Notes under the pieces: model-generated
Told to the model about the DNA's origin: nothing
The model's database searches: none
The model's input: the letters and a program-made list of their open reading frames with translations, nothing else
Source of the DNA: Flavobacteriales bacterium UBA1993
GTDB lineage: Bacteria; Bacteroidota; Bacteroidia; Flavobacteriales_G; Salibacteraceae
DNA: 64,000 bases
Assembly (NCBI GenBank): GCA_002336485.1
Contig: DDCZ01000065.1
Span: 5,744-69,743, forward strand
Direction of reading: 5' to 3'
Made by a program: the position numbers and the translations under genes
Shown: positions 44,156-53,017 of the stretch, in pieces
Position numbering within the stretch: the first letter of the stretch is position 1
Layout: each line of letters opens with the position of its first letter

Positions 44156-45690
44156 TCAGCGTCTGGATTCAAATCAATTTCGATGCTCGTTTCCCAAATT
44201 CCTTCATGGGGTTGATACTCTAATTCACGCTCAATTGCACCGGTTTCAGATCCGATAATCTCGAGAATCCCCATCTCTCCTGGAAACATTACGATGATTA
44301 TTTCTCCGTTTTCATTCACATTATAAATTCCAGTGGTTTCGCTAAAGTCTGGCAGAAACATCGCGGCCTCAACTTCCTGGCCTTCGTATGACTCCAATTG
44401 GATTCGAACAATATTCGCAGAAACATTGAACCCGGGCAAATTGGCCTTAAACAAGTCGATATCACCTAGATTATCGGCTTTCGGTCGACTGAAATAAGCC
44501 AAGCCTCCAGACCAAGAAATGCTGATGTGCATATCGTCATCCGTGGTGCATAGCGGACGTGCAAGATTCACCGGCTGCGACCAAATCGTATCGCGAATAT
44601 GTTCCGACTTAAAAAAATCAAACCCACCTATGCTAGAAGGCCCGTTGCTTGAAAAGTACAGTGTCCGCTCATCTGGAAGAATAAATGGGGATATCTCATC
44701 ATATGGACCATTCACCGCGCTCCCAAGGTTTTGCGGCTCACTGAGATCTCCATTTCCGAATCGGACAATTCGATAAATGTCGAATCCTCCAAAGCCTCCT
44801 GGTCTATCGCTTGAAACATAATAGACGCCGCCATCAATATTCATTGATGCGGAGTTTTCAATGGCTTTACTGTTTATAGGGGAAGCTAGTTTTTTTCCCA
44901 CTTTCCACTTGTTTTTATTGAAGTTTGCCGTCCATAGATCGCTCGATTCTAAGTCTCGGCTGGTACGAAAGAAGAGCATCTCACTAGCGTCAGCCTTTAA
45001 ACCCACAGTAGCATCATTAAGCAACCCATTTACATCACCATCAACGGGCGTGGCGGCTGTCCAACCGGCTTCTGCTCTATTGGATACATAAATATTTTCA
45101 TCAAACTCATCTTTCAGATCTTTGATCGAAGACGACTTCAATGGCCTGCGTGAAGTAAAGAACAGGATCGAGTCCTGAATCGGCACCAAGGGCGTGTGAT
45201 CTGAATAGTCGCTATTCACATTAGGCCCCATTGACTCTATCAACACAGCTTGGGGTACCTCTTGAGATATTAATGCATTATCCAGGTATGATTTTAATAG
45301 GTCAACTTCGGCCGGATTCTGATGGCTATTAACGGCGAGGTCAAGATACTTTTCTGCTTCGTGCAGGCGGTCCAGTTTTAAGAGCAATGCGCTATATGGA
45401 AGGTATGCAGGCGGGTAAGATTGTTTGCAAGATCTGGCCAGGTAAATTTCAGCATCCGCCTTATATAACGAAAGGTGCAAGGCAGACGCCCCCATGAGAT
45501 AGTTGATCTTTGGCTCATGCGTATGAACATGGGATAATGGTTCTAACAACTTCCAGGTCATCAAATAATCTTACACCTCATAAAAAGCCTCCGCTTCCTC
45601 CAGCACGCCTTCATCATTCTTAGACATTTGAGCGAAGCTCGTCTGAAACAAAAAAGTCAATATGAAAATTATACCCCCTGTTTGTCTCAT
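44152..45690 (-). pseudogene. PD40/TPR T9SS-associated protein interrupted by an in-frame TAA
   Basis: The frame starts at ATG 45688-45690, overlapping the PKD gene's stop by 4 bp (ATGA). It encodes a signal peptide (ending TSFAQ) and then EEAEAFYEV. A TAA at 45571-45573 (codon 40) follows, and the same frame resumes at once with DYLMTWKLLEP. Across the stop this reads as one helical TPR segment. The rest, about 470 residues, has TPR-like helices (LHEAEKYLDLAV) and then WD40-like PD40 beta-propeller repeats (ILFFTSRRPL, VYYVSSDRPGGFGG, TLYFSSNGPSSIGG, LAYFSRPKAD). Relatives with this layout sit beside PorP/SprF. No OmpA domain follows. A downstream start at TTG/ATG 45559-45564 would give a protein without a signal peptide. 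Confidence 0.75.
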
Positions 45691-48600
45691 CTAATAAGCG
45701 TTACATCTCCAACCTCAGAGAATTTCTGGCCATTCACGTATTTACCTTTCACTTTCCACACGTATGCGTCTTGCGCGCATAGCTTACCTCGATAATAGCC
45801 GTCCCATCCTTGAGTAATTTCATGTGTTTCAAAAAGTAATTCTCCCCATCGATTGAAGATGCTAAGTATATATTCTTCCCCAACTACGCCAGTGAGAACG
45901 GGAAAGAAAATAGCGTTGTCTGCTGCCAAAGGATCGTAATACCCTCCAGAAGACCCACCTAGACCTGGAGTGAATGCATTTGGTATTTCAATGGCCCCGA
46001 CTTCCAGCGCAACAATCGGCACGACGGACTGAAAAGTATCAGTACACCCAAATTCCGTGAATGCGATCAAAATTGGATAGTATTCACCTCCGCGCAAGTA
46101 GCTTTTTTGCGGGTTTGCTTCAGTGGACTCTGTGCTATCACCAAAATCCCATAGGTATGAATCGGCAAACAGTGAGTAATTGATAAATGTAACCGGACTC
46201 GGCACGGAGACTTCGGATGGGGAAGAAACAAAATTTGCCGTTGGCTGACTCTGAATCGAAACCGCCGCGACTATCTCTTTGGTATCTATTTCACCTCCTG
46301 GTCCTGTAACAGTTAGCTTCACGTCATAGGTTCCCGCAAATTGATAGGTATGTGTTGGCTCAAAACTGCTAGACGTTCCCCCATCACCAAATTCCCATAA
46401 GTATCCATCACCATAAATGGAATAGTTTGAAAATGTAATACTCACCGGAGCACAATCATCAATCAGGGTATCAAATTGGGCGATTGGCAATGGCGGTTCA
46501 ATAATGACCCGCTGAGAAGTGGTATCTTCACAATGTGGCGAATACGCCCTCAATTGAATTCGATATTCTCCCCATGTACTATAGCTATGCGATACGGGAA
46601 TTTGTGTTACGGCGGTTTGTCCATCGCCGTATTCCCAATTAAAAATCCAAGGGCCAGCAGCCGTCAAGTTCGTAATGGACACCGTTGAATCTGGATAGCG
46701 TTGCGAAAACGGAGTAGCCGTAAAAAGTGGTTCTGGCGTAGGGTGGACTAGTATATTAAATGTATCAGAATCTTCACAACCATAGGGCGATGTCGTTGTT
46801 AGGGTAACCTCAAAGTTCTCGTCTGCAATACCACTGGTTTCAAATTCATGCATTGGTTCATCCTCAAAGCTTATGTCTCCATCCCCAAAATCCCAGGAGT
46901 GCAGGGTTCCTCCTGTTGACAGGTTCGTAAACGTAACTTCAAATGGGCTGCACCCTTCATCTAGTCCAATAAACTTCGCCTCAACTTCCGGAAAAACTGT
47001 CATGGGCTTATCTATTGAATCAAGACATCCATAACTATTCTCGACGACAAGGAAGATTTGAAACGTTTGCGGCGCTCCTCCCGAATTATTGAATGCGGTA
47101 TCAATAATCGGATCGTTTATAATCGTCGGAATGCCCGAGTTAGTAAATCGCCATGTATTGATTTCATTCTCTTCTGAGCTATTCGTAATGGCCACGGTCT
47201 CATTATCACATGATGGACTATCGTCAATCGTAAAGTTGGCATTTGGCTTAGGCAAAACATCGACAACAATGCTTGTATCATCCTGACAGCCCTCAACAGA
47301 TTCAACGACGAGTTCTACCGTGCGCTGAATCGACGTCGTACTTGCGTTATAATATGTATGACTAGGGTTCTGAATCGACGAGACAAACCCATCATCAAAG
47401 TCCCAATCCCATTGAATTGCGTTGACCGATCCATCAATAAAATCCGCATTAAATGGTTGACATCCAGACTCGTTTACGCTAAATGAGGCGTGAATCCTTC
47501 TGTATACATCCACCGTCACTTGCGCTGTATCGGAGCACCCGAGGTTGGTTGTAGCAATGACCGTTGGATTGTAGGTAATGGTATCGTTAGATGCATTTAC
47601 AAATGTGTGCGTCTCGTTCACGTTTGTCGAGGTCAACACAGTGCCATCGTCAAAATCCCAGGCATAGCTATTGCCTCCAGTGGAACCGTTTGTAAACGTC
47701 ACATCTAAAGGCTGACAGCCGGCAGAAATTGCTGGAGTCAAATTGGCTGTAGGTTTTGGGAATACAGTAAATACACCAGAGACAGTATCCATGCATCCGA
47801 ACGATGAAGTAGCAATAAGCGTTACGGTGAATTGCTGATTGTTCGTTGTATTGTTTACATATACGTGTGTTGGATTCGTGCCCGTTGATGTGGTATTATC
47901 TCCAAAGTCCCAACTATATAAGACAGCTCCGATTGCTACGGGAAACTGAACGGTAAGTGGGCTGCAGCCCGAATCTGGCACAATGTTGAAACCAAATAAA
48001 GGTTCGGGATATACGGTTATGGTTTCATTGGCACTGTCTACACAACCGTTGCTTCCTGTAACCGTGAGGGTCACGACATAGTTTGAAATAAACAAGGTTT
48101 GATTTTCAAATACATGTGAGGGGTTTTGCAGGGTACTGCCTAAGCTATCACCAAAGGACCAACTCCAAGAAACCGCATTTTGAGATGAGTCTGTAAATTG
48201 AACCATCAACGGAGCGCAGTCCAGGGTGGCATTAGACGAAAAACTTGCAACCGGATTCCCGAGGACATTTATTGTATCGAAGGTGCTATCGAGACATCCA
48301 AACGCGGACTCAGTAATAAGCTTCACAACGAACAAGGTGTCCGTCAGCCCTGAATGGTTAAACACATGACTTGGCGAAGTTTGGGTGCTCGTATTACCAT
48401 CACCGAAATCCCAAAAATATGTACTTCCAAAAACAGATTGATTTGTAAATGTGACAGACAGCGGGGAGCAACCAATAGAATCAGATTCTTGAAATTGGGC
48501 AATCGGTCTTGGCTCAACAATAATTGTATCCGAAAGGGTATCAGAACAATAGGAAGTTGAAGCCACCAGTTGAATAATGAAGGTCCCCGAATCTATGTAT

Positions 48601-49136
48601 GTAAAAAATGGATTTTGAATCGTATCCGTTGAATTAAGCGCGTCTCCAAAAGACCAGAACCACGTGTTAATAGGTCCACCATAACCTACGGTTGAGCTAT
48701 CCGAAAACATTGCCAACTCATCTTCACAGACATTGTCGGCAGTGAAATCAGTAATAGGCGTATCGTAGACCGCGACGATTGCCGTGGTGGAATCGACACA
48801 TCCATTGTTACTGGTTACCGTTAAAGTAATCACATGCTGCCCGGTCGTAACAAAGGCCACGGGCGGCGGATTCTGAAGACTGCTTGTATCTCCAGTACCA
48901 AACTCCCAAAAATAAGTTGCGGCCCCACTACTTGTATTTATAAACACAGCGTTGACGGTATCACAGCCCACACCAGGGCTAATATTTGCCGTAGCCGTAG
49001 GACTCGGAAGAATTTCAATAACCAATGTCATGGTATCGGTGCACGAGGCTGAACCGCCGGCCACGCTGGCAACAACGCTTACGGTGAAGGTGCCAGACGT
49101 AGTATATGTATGTGTTGATGTGGCTGGAAATGCCAT
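45687..49136 (-). CDS. C-terminal 1149 residues of a PKD-repeat adhesin with T9SS type B sorting domain
   Basis: This is the larger part of a surface protein, in the same frame as the upstream piece (49137-50204) and separated from it only by a TAA. It consists of about twelve PKD domains in a row, each with a W-x-F-G-D-G-like core (FWDFGDGNTST, SWDFGDGDISF, LWEFGDGGTSS, LWDFGDSTEST). It ends in a gliding-motility-associated, T9SS type B C-terminal domain: IPNAFTPG, ILSIFNRWGELLFE, GWDGYYRGK, then VTLIR. In an intact protein this would be T9SS-exported, extended and adhesive. Taken alone the ATG at 49136 lacks a signal peptide, so export would fail unless the stop is bypassed. Confidence 0.85.
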   Translation of the reverse strand: MAFPATSTHTYTTSGTFTVSVVASVAGGSASCTDTMTLVIEILPSPTATANISPGVGCDTVNAVFINTSSGAATYFWEFGTGDTSSLQNPPPVAFVTTGQHVITLTVTSNNGCVDSTTAIVAVYDTPITDFTADNVCEDELAMFSDSSTVGYGGPINTWFWSFGDALNSTDTIQNPFFTYIDSGTFIIQLVASTSYCSDTLSDTIIVEPRPIAQFQESDSIGCSPLSVTFTNQSVFGSTYFWDFGDGNTSTQTSPSHVFNHSGLTDTLFVVKLITESAFGCLDSTFDTINVLGNPVASFSSNATLDCAPLMVQFTDSSQNAVSWSWSFGDSLGSTLQNPSHVFENQTLFISNYVVTLTVTGSNGCVDSANETITVYPEPLFGFNIVPDSGCSPLTVQFPVAIGAVLYSWDFGDNTTSTGTNPTHVYVNNTTNNQQFTVTLIATSSFGCMDTVSGVFTVFPKPTANLTPAISAGCQPLDVTFTNGSTGGNSYAWDFDDGTVLTSTNVNETHTFVNASNDTITYNPTVIATTNLGCSDTAQVTVDVYRRIHASFSVNESGCQPFNADFIDGSVNAIQWDWDFDDGFVSSIQNPSHTYYNASTTSIQRTVELVVESVEGCQDDTSIVVDVLPKPNANFTIDDSPSCDNETVAITNSSEENEINTWRFTNSGIPTIINDPIIDTAFNNSGGAPQTFQIFLVVENSYGCLDSIDKPMTVFPEVEAKFIGLDEGCSPFEVTFTNLSTGGTLHSWDFGDGDISFEDEPMHEFETSGIADENFEVTLTTTSPYGCEDSDTFNILVHPTPEPLFTATPFSQRYPDSTVSITNLTAAGPWIFNWEYGDGQTAVTQIPVSHSYSTWGEYRIQLRAYSPHCEDTTSQRVIIEPPLPIAQFDTLIDDCAPVSITFSNYSIYGDGYLWEFGDGGTSSSFEPTHTYQFAGTYDVKLTVTGPGGEIDTKEIVAAVSIQSQPTANFVSSPSEVSVPSPVTFINYSLFADSYLWDFGDSTESTEANPQKSYLRGGEYYPILIAFTEFGCTDTFQSVVPIVALEVGAIEIPNAFTPGLGGSSGGYYDPLAADNAIFFPVLTGVVGEEYILSIFNRWGELLFETHEITQGWDGYYRGKLCAQDAYVWKVKGKYVNGQKFSEVGDVTLIR

Positions 49137-50204
49137 TTAGCCTCCACCATCGCCGTAATCAATTAGATGGTTCGTGCCTCCAATACTCAAACGGGTAAAG
49201 TTTACCGGGTCTCCGGAGCAGCTTGTGTCTGTGCTCATTGAAAAGTTCGCCGTAGGTGGGTCGGTAATTTGTACAGTAATAAATGCCGTATCAGGCCCGC
49301 ACATATTACTATCGATCATCATGACAACATAGGTTCCGACGCCTGGGTAGGCAATATCATATCCAGGTTTGGCTGGCGGATCAAATGGCACCCAATCTAT
49401 AATTGAATCGGTACCCGTGCCCCAATAATTTCCAAAGTTCCAGTATTCAAAACGTTGTGCCGTATTTCCCTGAGCAACACAATTCTTTGCCGTTGTGTTA
49501 TCAAAGTGGACGACCGTATCTGGATAGCATAATATGATATTTGAAGCCGTAATCTCGGCTTCGTCCAAATCAAAAATCTGTATTGGATTGAATGAGGCGG
49601 ATGTCGGTGTCCCAAAGCTGCAGTAGTTCTCAGCTGTAAGTGTCACCTGCGTAACACAATTTACAGTTCCTTGCAGGTATGTATGAGACACCGTCTGATT
49701 GACGTTTGTATCGCCGTATGTCTCAATGGGCGATCCATCGCCAAAATCCCACGTAAACTCAGTATTAGAAGACACATCGGTACTTGTATTTGTGAAGAAC
49801 AATGTTCCCGGCGCACAAATTTGAGTGACACCTCCCAGGGGAATTTGCATCGACGCATTGACCGGTTCCTCTAATACAACAAGTCCTGTGATTACGCACC
49901 CACCGGTTCCAGCTTCGGTAATTGTAACTGTATAGTTTCCAATTACGGCTGCATAAACGTGGGAAACAAACGCTGGCGAAATCAAAGACGCCACCGTAGT
50001 ATTCGCACTACCATCTCCCCAATTAATGGTGAGCGCGCCGAAGTTGTTTGGTGATTGTATGTACAGCGTGTAGGTTCCGCCACTGCAACTTACCCAAACA
50101 GGGTTGCCAGATACATTTCCTCCACCATCGTATACCTGACACTGTGAATAGGATTGAAGCGTTACTCCAACAAGTAAGGTGATAATAAGTACTAGGATTC
50201 TCAT
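49137..50204 (-). CDS. N-terminal piece of the PKD adhesin, ending at an in-frame TAA
   Basis: A 355-residue piece from ATG 50202-50204, chosen because it gives a clear signal peptide (MRILVLIITLLVGVTLQSYSQ). It contains about four PKD-type repeats (TINWGDGSANTT, FTWDFGDGSPIE, a degenerate one at EYWNFGNYWG, and HLIDYGDGGG). The last ends at TAA 49137-49139 in the middle of the domain; the next codons (MAFPATSTHTYTTSGTF) complete it in the same frame. This is therefore the 5' part of a gene of about 1505 codons (45687-50204). A -7 element lies just upstream. Confidence 0.8.
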   Translation of the reverse strand: MRILVLIITLLVGVTLQSYSQCQVYDGGGNVSGNPVWVSCSGGTYTLYIQSPNNFGALTINWGDGSANTTVASLISPAFVSHVYAAVIGNYTVTITEAGTGGCVITGLVVLEEPVNASMQIPLGGVTQICAPGTLFFTNTSTDVSSNTEFTWDFGDGSPIETYGDTNVNQTVSHTYLQGTVNCVTQVTLTAENYCSFGTPTSASFNPIQIFDLDEAEITASNIILCYPDTVVHFDNTTAKNCVAQGNTAQRFEYWNFGNYWGTGTDSIIDWVPFDPPAKPGYDIAYPGVGTYVVMMIDSNMCGPDTAFITVQITDPPTANFSMSTDTSCSGDPVNFTRLSIGGTNHLIDYGDGGG

Positions 50205-50225
50205 TGCTTGGCGCGAAGGGGCGCT

Positions 50226-50233
50226 CAAAGGTA
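50226..50233 (-). promoter_or_regulatory. Putative -7 element for the PKD/PD40/PorP operon
   Basis: TACCTTTG on the minus strand, a full TAnnTTTG match, 22 bp before the ATG at 50204, with a T-rich stretch (GTGTTTTTC) about 19 bases further upstream as a weak -33 region. This supports 50204 as the true start, as the open frame further upstream crosses it. Confidence 0.45.
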
Positions 50234-50449
50234 AAACAGAAGAAAGGCCGAAAAACACTGAATTAAACATAGGCAAGTAGATTATTTTGGAATTAATCCG
50301 TTGCTAGCAATTCGAGTTCTAGGAAAGATAAAAGGTAGAAGGGGTTTCATAATAAAGACCACCAAAACTTTGAATACGTTGCCTGGTCCCTCAGCTATTT
50401 CTCATCCAGCTACGAAATTTCGCTATTTTAGCCTAAACTACGTGAGTCT

Positions 50450-51943
50450 GTGGAGAAATTCGATGTATGTGTAATTGGGGGAGGCCCCGCTGGTTACGCA
50501 GCTGCAATGAGGGCAATTGACTTTGGAAAAAAAGTCATTTTAATAGAAAAGGGGAAAGTTGGAGGAGCCGGCATCTATGATGGCGCTCTTACATCAAAGA
50601 CCACCTGGGAGCTTGCCCAGAAAGTTTCAACCATCAACGAAATGATGGAAACAAATGGTCGCCCAAGGTTTGAAATCCCATGGGTAGATGTGCAACAAAC
50701 GGTCAAGGAAGCGATTTTTGACCGGAAGCAGCAATACTCGGCCCATATCAAGCTTCTTCAAGAGGAGACTTCTACTGTGCGTTTCACGTATGCGCGTGGT
50801 AAGGGTAAAATGCTCAATAATCACGAGGTACAGGTCTCTGGCAAAAAGGGTGAATATGTCATTTATGCAGAAAACATTATCGTCGCCACAGGAAGTAGAC
50901 CTCGAAGGCTACCGCATATAGAAACAGACGAAAAAATAATCATGACAAGTGATGGTATCCATCACATTACCGACTATCCAAAAAGCTTGGTGATATTAGG
51001 TGCGGGGGTAATCGGTTGTGAATACGCCACCATATTCTCAAATTTCGGCAACACGAAAGTTTATTTAATTGATCGAGCCGATCGGATTTTGCCTTTTGAA
51101 GATGAAGATGTAGCAAAAGTAGTCAGCGACAATCTCCACGAAAAAGGTGTTACTATTCACAAGACGGCCAAGCTCGAACGGATGGAAATTGTGGATGGGG
51201 AAGTTGAATATGAAATAAGTAATCCAGATGGAACCAAAGAAATAATCCGTGTGGAAAAGGCCCTACTCTCCGTAGGCCGAGTTCCAAACACTGAAAATAT
51301 TGGATTGGAAGAAGCAGGAGTGACGTTATCAGCTAGGCACTACATAACAGATAGTAAAACAAGAACAAACGTTGATAATATTTATGCGGTTGGAGATGTT
51401 TCTGGACACATCGCTTTAGTGAACATGGGTGAAATAGAAGCTCGATTTGCTGTTGAGCGGATGTATGCGAGCAGAAAGGAAGAAATCTCTTACGACAACG
51501 TTTGTACCATCATGTTTTTAAACCCGGAGGTGGCTGCAGTTGGGCTTAATGAACAACAGGCAATCGAAAAGGGCTTGTCTTGTAAGGTTGTGAAATTGGA
51601 TTATAGCTGCATTGCTCGTGCCATTGCCATGCGAAAAACCCAGGGATTCTTTAAAATTATCGTCACTGACGATGATGAAATGAAGATTCTTGGAATGCGG
51701 GCGGTAGGAGAACACGCCTCGAGCGCCATTCAGGGAATCGCGTTATTGATAAAGATGGACCAACCCATCGAAGTTTTGGCTGATCTTATTCACCCACACC
51801 CTTCCATTATTGAGGGAATTCAGGAATGTGTAAGAATGCTACTGAACAAATCCATCTTTAAATCTGCCGTATTTAAAGACGCTATGCAATGCTATCGACG
51901 ATCGCCTGAAAACGAAGAAATCGAGCACCTCCAAGAATTATAA
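50450..51943 (+). CDS. Lipoamide-dehydrogenase-like flavoprotein without the redox cysteines
   Basis: A 497-residue FAD/NAD(P)-binding oxidoreductase of the pyridine-nucleotide-disulfide family. FAD loop VIGGGPAGYAAA (residues 8-19), NAD(P) loop ILGAGVIGCEYA (about residue 182) and the second FAD motif NIYAVGDVSG (about residue 308) are present, and the C-terminal dimer domain ends with a His-Glu like motif, HPHPSIIE (about residue 445). The position of the usual C-x4-C redox pair reads GGAGIYDGALTSKT, with no cysteine, so disulfide chemistry is excluded. The closest functional analogue is a soluble transhydrogenase. The start is GTG at 50450; no ATG fits the FAD loop. Confidence 0.82.
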   Translation: MEKFDVCVIGGGPAGYAAAMRAIDFGKKVILIEKGKVGGAGIYDGALTSKTTWELAQKVSTINEMMETNGRPRFEIPWVDVQQTVKEAIFDRKQQYSAHIKLLQEETSTVRFTYARGKGKMLNNHEVQVSGKKGEYVIYAENIIVATGSRPRRLPHIETDEKIIMTSDGIHHITDYPKSLVILGAGVIGCEYATIFSNFGNTKVYLIDRADRILPFEDEDVAKVVSDNLHEKGVTIHKTAKLERMEIVDGEVEYEISNPDGTKEIIRVEKALLSVGRVPNTENIGLEEAGVTLSARHYITDSKTRTNVDNIYAVGDVSGHIALVNMGEIEARFAVERMYASRKEEISYDNVCTIMFLNPEVAAVGLNEQQAIEKGLSCKVVKLDYSCIARAIAMRKTQGFFKIIVTDDDEMKILGMRAVGEHASSAIQGIALLIKMDQPIEVLADLIHPHPSIIEGIQECVRMLLNKSIFKSAVFKDAMQCYRRSPENEEIEHLQEL

Positions 51944-51946
51944 GGG

Positions 51947-53017
51947 TTACTTATTAGGGTCAGAAAAGTCTGGGTTCGTAAGCAGACTGCTGTCAGAAAG
52001 GGTAAGCAAGAATGCGACAAGGGCTTCCTGATCTTTTTCATCCAACTGTACACCGCCTTGAAAGGCCTGTTTCATAAAGGGATCGACGGTCTGATTAACA
52101 TGCAACCCGGTGCTATAAAACTCAATCACCTCTTCCAGCGTTTCAAATCGACCATCGTGCATATAAGGGGCAGTAAAAGCCAAGTTTCTGAGACTCGGAG
52201 TTTTGAACTTGCCAAAGTCTAAGGCCCGTCCCGTGACGTCAAAATATCCTGGATTCAAATCGATGTCATTGTCTAGTCCATTGTTTCGCATTTCAAAGCT
52301 TCCAAATTGACCGTCTGCCTTGTTATGGCAATGAAAACAATCCGATGTTTCATTATCAAAGATGAGCGCGCCTGCTTCCTCTAGCCTCGTAAAAGATTCC
52401 TCGCCTCTTTGAACTCGATCATATTTTGAATCGGCACTAACCAGGGTATACTCAAATTGAGCAATGGCATAGGCCACCATATTAGAGTCAATGTTGTCAG
52501 AGCCAAATGCAGCTTCAAACAACGCTGGGTATGTCTCGTGGTCATTCAAGCGATCCTCCACCTCAGGCCATGTCATGTCCATTTCGAGGGGATTCGCCAC
52601 GGGCCCAAATGCCTGTTGTTCAAGTGACGGCGCTCGACCATCCCAGAAAAATAATGGCTGCCACGCTAGATTAAAAAGTGCCATGGAATGCCGAGAGGAG
52701 AGCTCACCGTGGGTGCCTTCACTTAGTTTACTAGGGTCCGAAAAAGCATTCTCCTGTTTGTGACAGGAGGCGCAAGAAACATTTCTATTTCGCGATAATA
52801 TTGGATCATAAAACAACTGACGACCCAACGCTACACCTTCAACAGTGAGTGGATTGTCCGGCGAGATAGTGTAATCTATGAATTGGTCTGGCTTTGAAAG
52901 ATAAAAGGGCTTGGGACCCGTTTTCGGATCAGAGATAAAGCCATCGTCCTTGAACTCATCTTTCACACAGGAAGCAAACAATGCAACACAGCATAATAGA
53001 AACAGACTAATTCGCAT
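51947..53017 (-). CDS. Di-haem cytochrome c peroxidase-family lipoprotein
   Basis: A 356-residue exported c-type cytochrome. A lipobox LFASC places a lipid anchor on Cys17. Two haem sites are visible: C82-A-S-C85-H86 in VSCASCHKQENAF and C227-F-H-C230-H231 in DCFHCHNKADG. The FWDGRAPSLEQQAFGP segment (about residue 124) and the PYMHDGRFETLEEVIEFY segment (about residue 290) are family hallmarks. Bacterial members reduce hydrogen peroxide in the periplasm, or act as MauG-like oxidases. It follows the subtilase gene with an 11-bp overlap. Confidence 0.92.
   Translation of the reverse strand: MRISLFLLCCVALFASCVKDEFKDDGFISDPKTGPKPFYLSKPDQFIDYTISPDNPLTVEGVALGRQLFYDPILSRNRNVSCASCHKQENAFSDPSKLSEGTHGELSSRHSMALFNLAWQPLFFWDGRAPSLEQQAFGPVANPLEMDMTWPEVEDRLNDHETYPALFEAAFGSDNIDSNMVAYAIAQFEYTLVSADSKYDRVQRGEESFTRLEEAGALIFDNETSDCFHCHNKADGQFGSFEMRNNGLDNDIDLNPGYFDVTGRALDFGKFKTPSLRNLAFTAPYMHDGRFETLEEVIEFYSTGLHVNQTVDPFMKQAFQGGVQLDEKDQEALVAFLLTLSDSSLLTNPDFSDPNK

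Noticed and set aside
45559..45564. TTG/ATG start for the PD40 protein just after the TAA
   Set aside because: It would leave out the signal peptide and the first half of a TPR helix that are encoded in the same frame upstream and coupled to the PKD gene.
45571..49139. TAA reassigned to an amino acid genome-wide
   Set aside because: Many intact genes in the window end in TAA at the normal family length (for example menB, carB and nadC), so TAA acts as a stop here.
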